Shown piece after piece: positions 27,376 through 35,240 of a stretch of DNA of 37,247 nucleotides. Position 1 is the first letter of the stretch. Each line of letters begins with the position of its first letter. The stretch covers positions 1-37,247 of the forward strand of contig CALFOL010000305.1 in NCBI GenBank assembly GCA_937919915.1, written 5' to 3'. The notes below the pieces were generated by a model that had not been told where the DNA came from, did no database searches, and worked only from the letters and a program-made list of their open reading frames with translations. The translations under genes and the position numbers were made by a program. Source of the stretch: an uncultured Planctomycetaceae bacterium. GTDB taxonomy: Bacteria; Planctomycetota; Planctomycetia; Planctomycetales; Planctomycetaceae.

Positions 27376-27406
27376 TTCGCATTTTTAGATATGTATCACC
27401 CAGAAC

Positions 27407-28720
27407 ATGGCAAAACGTTCCCAACATTTTTCGCAGGCGGCTGGTAGCAATTCCTCTGATTCGGCACCAGCACAACTGAGCCAAATCGAACGCCTGGCTC
27501 CCGATCCCGCTGCGCCGATTCCGATCGTTGTGGTGAAGAATCGAGTTTCTCACGCGGCCGTGTTTCGCAAGATGATCGATTCCGCCGAAGGTGCGAAACC
27601 CGGTGATCTGGTTGCCGTGTATACCAAAACGAAACAGCTACTCGGTTACGGGCTGTACAATTCCCGCAGTGAAATGGCGCTGCGGATGTTGTGGCGAGAG
27701 CCCGAACTGCCGACGGACGAACGATGGGATCACAAGCTGCAAACCGCTGTGCAGCTCCGACGTGACGTTCTGAAGCTGGACGGCCACACAGACACGTATC
27801 GCGTCGTCCATGCCGAAGCCGACGGACTGCCGGGCCTGGTCATCGACCGTTTCGGCGACGTATTGTCCGCCGAGGCATTCAGCCTGGGAATGTATCGCCG
27901 GGGCACCGCGATCCTGCAACGCCTGGCCGCGCAGCTGGGAACAAAACACACGATTGTTCAGACGAGTCCGATGTTTAAAGCTCAGGAAGGTTTTGACCCG
28001 CCGACTGTGATGTCCGAAGGCTGTCCGTCGGAAGTGATCGTCCAGGAATACGGCACCCGATTCAAAGTGAAGTTCGCGGGCGGCCACAAGACGGGATTCT
28101 TCTGTGACCAGCGCGAAAACCGCCGCAAGCTGGCCGAATTCTGCGAAGGCAAAAGCGTTCTGGATCTGTGCTGCTACACCGGTGGATTCGCTGTGCAGGC
28201 CATGAAGCTCGGCAAGGCCAAAGAAGCCGTCGGTGTGGACCTCGACGAAGAACCGCTGAAGGTGGCCAAAGATAATGCCAACCTGAATCAGGTGCGAGTC
28301 CGCTTTGTGCAGTCGGACGCGTTCAACTACATGCGTGACATGGTCGCCGCCAACAAACAGTTCGACGTTGTCGTGCTGGATCCACCGAAGCTGATCCGCA
28401 CGCGGATGGAAATCGAAGACGGCACACGCAAGCACTTTGACATGAACCGGCTGGCCATGCGGCTGGTTAAGCCCGGCGGTTTGCTCCTGAGCTGTACGTG
28501 CGCCGGCCTGCTGCCGGATTCCGAGTTCATGAGTTTGCTATGCACGGCCGCTCGACAATCCGGCGAAGAAACTTCGCCCGCTCAGGACGGCAAGGGTGCT
28601 CGTCATGCGGCCCGAGACATGCAGATCATCGCCAAATCCGGCGCTGCTCCCTGTCATCCCGTCGGCGGCAACAATCCGGAAACCGAATACCTGAAAGCCG
28701 CATGGATGGTGTTCGGATAG
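27407..28720 (+). CDS. Class I SAM-dependent rRNA methyltransferase, RlmI-like (PUA + methyltransferase)
   Basis: 437 aa; GLPGLVIDRFGDVLSAE, VLDLCCYTGGFAVQAMKLGKAKEAVGVDLDEEPL, VVLDPPKLIRTRMEIEDG, LLLSCTCAG. Confidence 0.92.
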   Translation: MAKRSQHFSQAAGSNSSDSAPAQLSQIERLAPDPAAPIPIVVVKNRVSHAAVFRKMIDSAEGAKPGDLVAVYTKTKQLLGYGLYNSRSEMALRMLWREPELPTDERWDHKLQTAVQLRRDVLKLDGHTDTYRVVHAEADGLPGLVIDRFGDVLSAEAFSLGMYRRGTAILQRLAAQLGTKHTIVQTSPMFKAQEGFDPPTVMSEGCPSEVIVQEYGTRFKVKFAGGHKTGFFCDQRENRRKLAEFCEGKSVLDLCCYTGGFAVQAMKLGKAKEAVGVDLDEEPLKVAKDNANLNQVRVRFVQSDAFNYMRDMVAANKQFDVVVLDPPKLIRTRMEIEDGTRKHFDMNRLAMRLVKPGGLLLSCTCAGLLPDSEFMSLLCTAARQSGEETSPAQDGKGARHAARDMQIIAKSGAAPCHPVGGNNPETEYLKAAWMVFG

Positions 28721-28742
28721 CCACTCGAAGAAGCCCGTGTTT

Positions 28743-29405
28743 CTACAGAGCCCAGTTGACTTCCGTCTGTCCGTTCGCCGCAAGATACTCATTGATTTTC
28801 GAAAACGGCCGACGGCCAAAAAAACCATGCCGGGCTGACAGCGGTGACGGATGCGCCGATTCAAGAATCAAATGCCGCGTGTCAATCAGAGGGGCCTTCT
28901 TCTGAGCCGGCTTGCCCCACAACACAAACGCGACCGCTGCGCGCTCGTTGACGACTTCGATGATCCGCGTCGTGAATTCTTCCCAGCCTTGTTTGTGATG
29001 CGAATTCGCTTCGTGAGCTCGAACCGTCAGCACCGTGTTCAGCATCAGCACGCCCTGTTCCGCCCACGCTTCGAGGCAACCGTGATCTGCCGGCGGAATC
29101 CCCTGATCGCTTTCGCGTTCCTTGAAAACATTCCGCAGGGACGGCGGAATCTTGATGCCGCGCTGGACGGAAAAGCTCAACCCATGAGCCTGTCCATCAT
29201 CGTGATACGGATCCTGTCCAAGAATCAGAGCCTTCACATTGTCCAGCGGAGTGAGACGCAGAGCCGTAAAGACTTCCGCTTTGGGCGGAAAGACCTCATG
29301 AGCCGCTCGCTGTTCGGCCACGTACTTCTGCAGCTTCTGGAAGTATGGCTTTTCGAATTCGTCGGCGAGAGCCGTACGCCAGCAGGTTGGGAGTTGATTT
29401 ATCAT
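28743..29405 (-). CDS. ung: Uracil-DNA glycosylase (family 1)
   Basis: 220 aa; LILGQDPYHDDGQAHGLSFSV, VLMLNTVLTVRAHEANSHHKQGWEEFT, LESAHPSPLSARHGFFGRRPFSKINEYL. Confidence 0.97.
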   Translation of the reverse strand: MINQLPTCWRTALADEFEKPYFQKLQKYVAEQRAAHEVFPPKAEVFTALRLTPLDNVKALILGQDPYHDDGQAHGLSFSVQRGIKIPPSLRNVFKERESDQGIPPADHGCLEAWAEQGVLMLNTVLTVRAHEANSHHKQGWEEFTTRIIEVVNERAAVAFVLWGKPAQKKAPLIDTRHLILESAHPSPLSARHGFFGRRPFSKINEYLAANGQTEVNWAL

Positions 29406-29448
29406 CGCCGCAGAATACAGGATTGAATCCGGAAGTTGCAGTATGGTG

Positions 29449-29889
29449 CTATTTTTCGCTTTGGGTCGCGATCATAGCATTCTGCACGTCTTCCTGACTG
29501 ATCAGGCGCACCGGCAACGTGAGTTCCACTTCACCGCGAAGGATTCCGATTTGCAGCACGTCTCCCGGCGTTGTCTGGACGATCACTTCGTAAATCTGCT
29601 GAATGTTTGGGTTGGGAATTCCGGCAACCTCGGTCAATTGATCATCCGCAGCAATTCCCGCTTCTTCCGCGCCGCTGGCCGGCACAGTACCAGTGATCGT
29701 CAACGGCGATTCCTCGATCGATTGAAACGTCAGTCCAAGAAAGCCGTGTGTCGCTGCCGGGGCAACTGCGGATGCAGCATCTTTGCTCGGTGCTTCGGCT
29801 AAATTCTCAACGCAGCCGCACAGCGTCATGACCAGCAACAAGCAGCCCACGCCAGCGTTCGCTCGCAATACCTTTGATCTCTGTCGCAT
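29449..29889 (-). CDS. Small lipoprotein with a PDZ-like domain
   Basis: 146 aa; LLLVMTLCGC lipobox; HGFLGLTFQ...SGAEEAGIAADDQLTEVAGIPNPNIQQIYEVIVQTTPGDVLQIGILRGEVELTLPVRL. Confidence 0.8.
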   Translation of the reverse strand: MRQRSKVLRANAGVGCLLLVMTLCGCVENLAEAPSKDAASAVAPAATHGFLGLTFQSIEESPLTITGTVPASGAEEAGIAADDQLTEVAGIPNPNIQQIYEVIVQTTPGDVLQIGILRGEVELTLPVRLISQEDVQNAMIATQSEK

Positions 29890-29892
29890 GAG

Positions 29893-30465
29893 TTAAGACT
29901 TCTCCTGACGGCAATATCGGGTCGAGGCTTCCATAGAGTACTTCGCTTCCAGATCAACATCGTTGAACGTGCGGTCTTTCCCCCACGCGAACACTTTTTC
30001 GAAGAAGGGCAGCAGCCGGTGTGACTGCAGTTTTTCCAGAAAAAACATCTCGTGCTCTTTTTCCTTGATGCCCATTTCGTACAGCGTGGCGTGATGGTCG
30101 GTGATTTCCACTTCTTCAAAGTAATGCATCATCCGGAAGTACTCACACACGTTGCCGCTTTCCAGTCGTCCGGCGAAGTAAAACGGCATAAACCAGCCGA
30201 TGACATAGCAACACGCCGAGATGAGTCGCCCGATCACATGAAATTTGATTTCATACCACTTCGAAACCGGAATGTCGTATCGCCGTATGATCGCCAGAAC
30301 TTCGCGGCGATGATTCCACTCATCCTCTTCAATCTGCTTGATGGCGGCCTTTTGTTCCGGATCCTTGATCGAATTCGCGTGCCCGGTGTACGCCAACGCA
30401 GCCGCTTTTTCCGCGGAGTACGCCATTCGCAGCAGGTTGACCAGTTTGGGATGATCTAAGTTCAT
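29893..30465 (-). CDS. Ferritin-like diiron protein, demethoxyubiquinone hydroxylase (COQ7)-like
   Basis: 190 aa; EKAAALAYTGH, IEEDEWNHRRE (ExxH), FEEVEITDHH, KEKEHEMFFLEKL (ExxH). Confidence 0.75.
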   Translation of the reverse strand: MNLDHPKLVNLLRMAYSAEKAAALAYTGHANSIKDPEQKAAIKQIEEDEWNHRREVLAIIRRYDIPVSKWYEIKFHVIGRLISACCYVIGWFMPFYFAGRLESGNVCEYFRMMHYFEEVEITDHHATLYEMGIKEKEHEMFFLEKLQSHRLLPFFEKVFAWGKDRTFNDVDLEAKYSMEASTRYCRQEKS

Positions 30466-30562
30466 GATCCTGTTTCGTAAAGGTCACCATCGAAACCGTT
30501 TTGATATGTCTAGCTTAACAGGGAGTCGGGGCATTCACCCGGTAACATGTTCGATTGATTGG

Positions 30563-30637
30563 CCACGAATCTCATGAATCCGCACGAATCTGTTCGGCTC
30601 GCTGCGATTCATTCGTGCGGATTCATGAGATTCGTGG
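30563..30637. repeat. Perfect 27-bp inverted repeat, 'CCACGAATCT' family
   Basis: CCACGAATCTCATGAATCCGCACGAAT (30563..30589) - 21 nt - ATTCGTGCGGATTCATGAGATTCGTGG (30611..30637). Confidence 0.92.
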
Positions 30638-30716
30638 CTGAATTTGATCCCGTTCTGCTGACGGCAGGTTGACTTCCGGCTCTGGTCGGCCATCCTTTCG
30701 ACTTCTTCCTCTGTTC

Positions 30717-30748
30717 GAGGCCCGCAGCCCATGCGAGCTACCGCTCGG
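30717..30748 (-). repeat. Dispersed repeat 'CCGAGCGGTAGCTCGCATGGGCTGCGGGCCTC', copy B
   Basis: Reverse complement matches 3378..3409 with two differences over 32 nt. Confidence 0.8.
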
Positions 30749-30816
30749 AATTTCCAGATGATGCGCATCGTGTGCACATCATCTGTGTGACTCTAACCAC
30801 CCGAAAGCTTGATTCC

Positions 30817-31971
30817 ATGTCCAAACGCGTCGTCCTTGCCATGAGCGGCGGTGTTGACAGTTCGGCGGCTGCCGTACTGCTGCATCGGCAGGGGTACGAA
30901 GTCATCGGCCTGTTCATGCGTTCCGGCGAAACAGAAAAGCAGGCCTGCGCCGTTTCCCCGGGCGGGCTGCTGCCTGTGCTGGACACGCCGGCTCACAAAC
31001 AGGGCTGCTGCAGCGCCGAAGACGCCGCGGACGCTCGACGAGTGGCCGACCAACTGGGCATTCCCTTCCATTCGCTCAACTTTTCCGATTCGTTCAAGCG
31101 AATCAAAGACTACTTCGCCGACGAATATCTGGCAGGGCGAACTCCCAACCCGTGTGTACAGTGCAACAACTGGCTGAAGTTCGGCAAGCTGTGGACGTTC
31201 GCTCAACAGGTCGGAGCCGACCACATCGCCACCGGCCACTACGCGCGCATCATCAAAGACGAAACCACGGGCGAATATTCGCTTCACTGTGGCAGCGATC
31301 CCAACAAGGATCAGTCGTACGTGCTGTTCGGCATCGAACGCGATTTGCTGAGCCGTATCCTGCTGCCAGTCGGCGGTTATCAAAAGCCCGACATTCGCAA
31401 GTTCGCAGAAGAGGCGGGTCTGAAGGTCGCTCAGAAAAAGGACAGCTACGAAATCTGTTTCGTCCCTGGTGACGACTACGCCGGTTTTCTGAAAAACTAT
31501 CGTGGAGTCGAGGGCACAGAAGGTGACTTCGTCGACACGAAGGGCAACGTTCTCGGCCAGCACGCCGGCTTTGAAAAATTCACGGTCGGTCAGCGCAAGG
31601 GCCTCGGCATTGCGTTCGGCGAACCTCGCTTCGTGATCCGCATCAACCCGGAAACGCGTCAGGTCGTGCTCGGCCAGCGCGAAGATCTCGCGGCCAATCG
31701 CGTTCACATCAATGGCTTAAACTGGCTGACGGATGCTCCAACGAATTCGTTCGAATGCAGCGTCAAAGTGCGCTACCAGCAGGCATCAAGAGCCTGCAGC
31801 GTCGAATTCACCAGCGAAGACACCGCCGTGATCACGCCGCATGAACCAATCATCGGGGTCGCGCCCGGCCAGGCTGCGGTGTTCTACGACGGCGATAAGG
31901 TGCTGGGTGGAGGCTGGATTCAGTCGTCAGCGAACGTTGGTGCAGGGATAGCAGAGGTGGAATTGAGTTAG
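30817..31971 (+). CDS. mnmA: tRNA 2-thiouridine(34) synthase MnmA
   Basis: MSKRVVLAMSGGVDSSAAAVLL (PP-loop), NPCVQCN, DQSYVLFG, YEICFVPGDDY, FTVGQRKGLG. The upstream Met at 30772 is unsupported. Confidence 0.96.
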   Translation: MSKRVVLAMSGGVDSSAAAVLLHRQGYEVIGLFMRSGETEKQACAVSPGGLLPVLDTPAHKQGCCSAEDAADARRVADQLGIPFHSLNFSDSFKRIKDYFADEYLAGRTPNPCVQCNNWLKFGKLWTFAQQVGADHIATGHYARIIKDETTGEYSLHCGSDPNKDQSYVLFGIERDLLSRILLPVGGYQKPDIRKFAEEAGLKVAQKKDSYEICFVPGDDYAGFLKNYRGVEGTEGDFVDTKGNVLGQHAGFEKFTVGQRKGLGIAFGEPRFVIRINPETRQVVLGQREDLAANRVHINGLNWLTDAPTNSFECSVKVRYQQASRACSVEFTSEDTAVITPHEPIIGVAPGQAAVFYDGDKVLGGGWIQSSANVGAGIAEVELS

Positions 31972-32042
31972 AGTGAAGACTTGATGCCACGGAAGGTTCA
32001 GAGTGCCGTCAGCAGTAAGCACTGGCAGACAATGTGACCGAG

Positions 32043-35000
32043 TCATGCCGACTCACCGACTGGCAGTTCCACTGATCGGTCCGAAAACACAGTCGTCACG
32101 TAATACAGCGTCGGAGCCAGCACCAGCACGATGGCTGTTGCCAGCATGAGGCCGAAAGCAAGGCTGGTGGCCATGGGGATCAGGACGAGTGCCTGGCGGT
32201 TGGTTTCCATCAGGATCGGCAGCATGCCGCCGATGGTTGTGATCGACGTTAACACGACCGGGCGGAAGCGGCGTTCGCCGGCTTCGAGGATGGCATCTTT
32301 GAGCGGCAGGCCGCTGCGGTAGCGGCTGTTGATGAAGTCGATGAGTACGATCGAATCGTTCACGACGACTCCGGACAGTGCCACAAGGCCGTAGATGCTG
32401 AACAGCGTGAACGGCAGGCCCTGGATGATGTGGCCGCCGATGGCTCCGACCGCGCCGAAGGGGATGATGGCCAGAATCAACAGCGGCTGCACGTACGATT
32501 TGAATTCGATCGTCAGCAGCAGAAACATGGCTCCGATAACTGCGATGAAGCCGTAATACATGCTGTTCATCGATTCGTTCGTCTGTTCCTGCTGACCTTC
32601 CCACAGCACTCGCAGACGTGGATATTCCTGCTGTATTTCCGTCATGAAGTTCGCTTTGAAATCGCTGGTGATTTCAAACGCATTGCCCACGTCTTCGTCG
32701 ACATCGGTGCTGATCGTGATTGATCGCATCTGGTCGAGGCGATTGATCGTCGAAAAGCTGCGGCCCAGATCCACCTGAGCCAGCTCGGTCAGCGGACGTT
32801 CGGCACCGTCGTCGCCACGGACTCGCAGTTCGTCGAAGCTGGCGAAGGACGTGCGTTCTTCCCTGGGATAGCGGACTCGCAATTCCACTTCATGCCGACC
32901 GCGCTGCAGTCGCATGACTTCTTCGCCGTAATAGGACGCTCGGACCGTGCTGGACAATTCAGCCAGGGAAATGCCCATCGTGCGAGCTTCGTCTTTGATC
33001 TTTAGTCGGTATTCCCACTTGCCCGGTCGCCCGCCCGCCGAGATGTCGAACACGCCGGGATATTGTTCCAAACGAGCCACACATTTGTTGATGGCTTCTT
33101 CCAGTTGATCCGTATCTTCGTTGCGAGCGAGCAGAGAGAATTCAATTGGCGCCGCCGCGATGCTGCGCGGGCCGGCGCCGAACGACAGATAGTCGACGCC
33201 TTCGAATCGGCCCGCTTCTTTTCGCCAGCGCGCCACGATTTCCTGGCTGGTGATGCGGCGATCTCCCGTGTCGATCAGGCTGACCGTCATACTGCCGACA
33301 TGACTTCCCGACGACACAGCACCATATGTGCTGGCGCCGTAGCCGACGGCTCGGTGAGTGTGTGTGGCGATGCCCTTGGGATTATCGGTCAGCTTTTCGT
33401 CGATGCACTGCTGATTGAGTCGGTTGAAGGCGTCTTCCAGTTGTTTGGTGGCCGCATCCGTGACGGATTCCGGCGTGCCATCGGGAAAGGCCATCACGAC
33501 CGTGCAAAATGTGGAATCCAGTCGCGGCAGAATGATGTACGGCACGATGCCCGACCGGACGACTCCCACGGTCACGATCAACAGTGACGCGGCGATGCTG
33601 AGCACCATCACCGGGTACTTCAGCGACCATTTCAACAGCGGCATGTAGAACGTGCGTTGCACCCAGTCGAGAGCTCCACAGCACGCGCGATTGGCGATTC
33701 CCAGCAACCACGACAGCGGCTTCAGCGGGTTCAACAGCCACGCGAGCGACGACGTAAAGAAGGATTTGTCGTGAGCCAGGTGTGATGGCAGAATCGTCAG
33801 AGCTTCCGCCAGCGAGAACATCAAAATGGCGATCACCGCCATTGGCAACACGGTTGTGAAACGTGCCAGTGTTCCTGTCATGAACAGCATGGGCAGAAAC
33901 GCGATCATCGTCGTCAGCACGGACGTGACGACGGACGGCATCACTTCCACAGTGCCATCAATCGCAGCCTGCATGGTCGTCTTGCCCATCTTGCGATGCA
34001 CGTACACGTTTTCGCCGATCACGATAGCGTCGTCGACAACAATACCCAGCGTCATCAGGAAGGCGAACATTGATACCATGTTCAGCGTTTGGCCGGTGTA
34101 CAGCATCACAAAACACGCGCCGCCGATGGAAATCGGAATCCCGAGCGCCACCCACATCGCCAGCCGCAGTTCCAGAAACAGAGCCAGCATCAGGAACACC
34201 AGAATCAGTCCCTGCCAGCCATTTTTGGAAAGCAGGGCCAGCCGAGCTTCCACATCGTCCGTGCGGTCGCGGAAGAAGATCAGTTCGTAGCCGTCCGGCA
34301 TTTCACGGTTGCGAACATATTCGTAGACGTCTTTCTGGACCGCCAGAATGTCTTCCGTCTGAGTGGTACTCACATCGATCGGCAGACCCGGTCGACCGTT
34401 GATGCGACTGATGGCGGAATCGTCGGTGAAGGCATCGTGAATTGTTGCGAGGTCGGCCACGGTCAGCACGACTCCGTTCGGTTGAGTCAGCAGCGGCACA
34501 TGAGCGATCTCTTCCCCCAGGTTCTGCCGATTACTGCCGCGCAGCAGGATTTCCTGGCTTTCCGTTTTCAGCGTGCCGCTGGGGATTTCGACGTTTTCAC
34601 GGCGAACAATGTCGGCCACCTGCTGCAGCGTGAGGTTGTGTTGTCGCAGCGTGTGTTCTGAGATTTCAATGTCGATTTGATAGCGTGGGACACCGAGTAC
34701 TTCCGCCTGCGAAATAGAATCCAGCAGCAGCAGTTCGTCGCGCACAGTTTCCGCGACATCTCGCAACGCAAGGCGTCCGTCTATCGTTTCATCATCCGGC
34801 CCGAGGACACCCACGTTGAGCGCTGTTGTGCGTGGCTCGCGGCGGCGGATTTGCGGTTCTTCGGCCAACGCCGGCAGACTGGGAATCTGGTCGACTCGCG
34901 AACGAATTTCGCCAAGGATCATCTGTACGTCGGCTTCGGAAACGGCAGCCTGTAGTTCCAGCGTGACCAGGCCGTTGCCTTCGCGAGCACGTGATGTGAT

Positions 35001-35240
35001 GCGGCGAACACCTTCGACAGAACGCACGGCTTCTTCGATGCGCTGGCAGATGCCTTCTTCGACTTCTTCCGGGCTGGCACCGCGATATTCGACTTCGACT
35101 TCAATTTCATCGAGAGCCGTGTAGGGAAAGAACTCACGGCGCAGCTGCGTGAGACTCCACGCTCCGAGGGCCAGAATCGCCAGCATACAAATGTTCATCG
35201 CGGGCGAATTGTTCACGCACCATTTGACTATCCCCTTCAT
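32043..35240 (-). CDS. RND-family efflux transporter permease (HAE1/AcrB-like)
   Basis: MKGIVKWCVNNSPAMNICMLAILALGAWSL...; LMTLGIVVDDAIVIGENVYVHR; TILPSHLAHDKS; ALSGVVVNDSIVLIDFIN. Start set to 35240, not 35477, because ATG at 35240 overlaps the HlyD stop and the upstream extension is a repeat read in another frame. Confidence 0.94.
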   Translation of the reverse strand: MKGIVKWCVNNSPAMNICMLAILALGAWSLTQLRREFFPYTALDEIEVEVEYRGASPEEVEEGICQRIEEAVRSVEGVRRITSRAREGNGLVTLELQAAVSEADVQMILGEIRSRVDQIPSLPALAEEPQIRRREPRTTALNVGVLGPDDETIDGRLALRDVAETVRDELLLLDSISQAEVLGVPRYQIDIEISEHTLRQHNLTLQQVADIVRRENVEIPSGTLKTESQEILLRGSNRQNLGEEIAHVPLLTQPNGVVLTVADLATIHDAFTDDSAISRINGRPGLPIDVSTTQTEDILAVQKDVYEYVRNREMPDGYELIFFRDRTDDVEARLALLSKNGWQGLILVFLMLALFLELRLAMWVALGIPISIGGACFVMLYTGQTLNMVSMFAFLMTLGIVVDDAIVIGENVYVHRKMGKTTMQAAIDGTVEVMPSVVTSVLTTMIAFLPMLFMTGTLARFTTVLPMAVIAILMFSLAEALTILPSHLAHDKSFFTSSLAWLLNPLKPLSWLLGIANRACCGALDWVQRTFYMPLLKWSLKYPVMVLSIAASLLIVTVGVVRSGIVPYIILPRLDSTFCTVVMAFPDGTPESVTDAATKQLEDAFNRLNQQCIDEKLTDNPKGIATHTHRAVGYGASTYGAVSSGSHVGSMTVSLIDTGDRRITSQEIVARWRKEAGRFEGVDYLSFGAGPRSIAAAPIEFSLLARNEDTDQLEEAINKCVARLEQYPGVFDISAGGRPGKWEYRLKIKDEARTMGISLAELSSTVRASYYGEEVMRLQRGRHEVELRVRYPREERTSFASFDELRVRGDDGAERPLTELAQVDLGRSFSTINRLDQMRSITISTDVDEDVGNAFEITSDFKANFMTEIQQEYPRLRVLWEGQQEQTNESMNSMYYGFIAVIGAMFLLLTIEFKSYVQPLLILAIIPFGAVGAIGGHIIQGLPFTLFSIYGLVALSGVVVNDSIVLIDFINSRYRSGLPLKDAILEAGERRFRPVVLTSITTIGGMLPILMETNRQALVLIPMATSLAFGLMLATAIVLVLAPTLYYVTTVFSDRSVELPVGESA

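Noticed and set aside
30535-30777. 80-aa ORF MHTMRIIWKFRAVARMGCGP...
   Set aside because: Composed of two dispersed repeats (RAVARMGCGP block and CCACGAATCT inverted repeat); treated as non-coding.
30793-31707. 304-aa minus-strand ORF
   Set aside because: Antisense shadow of mnmA.
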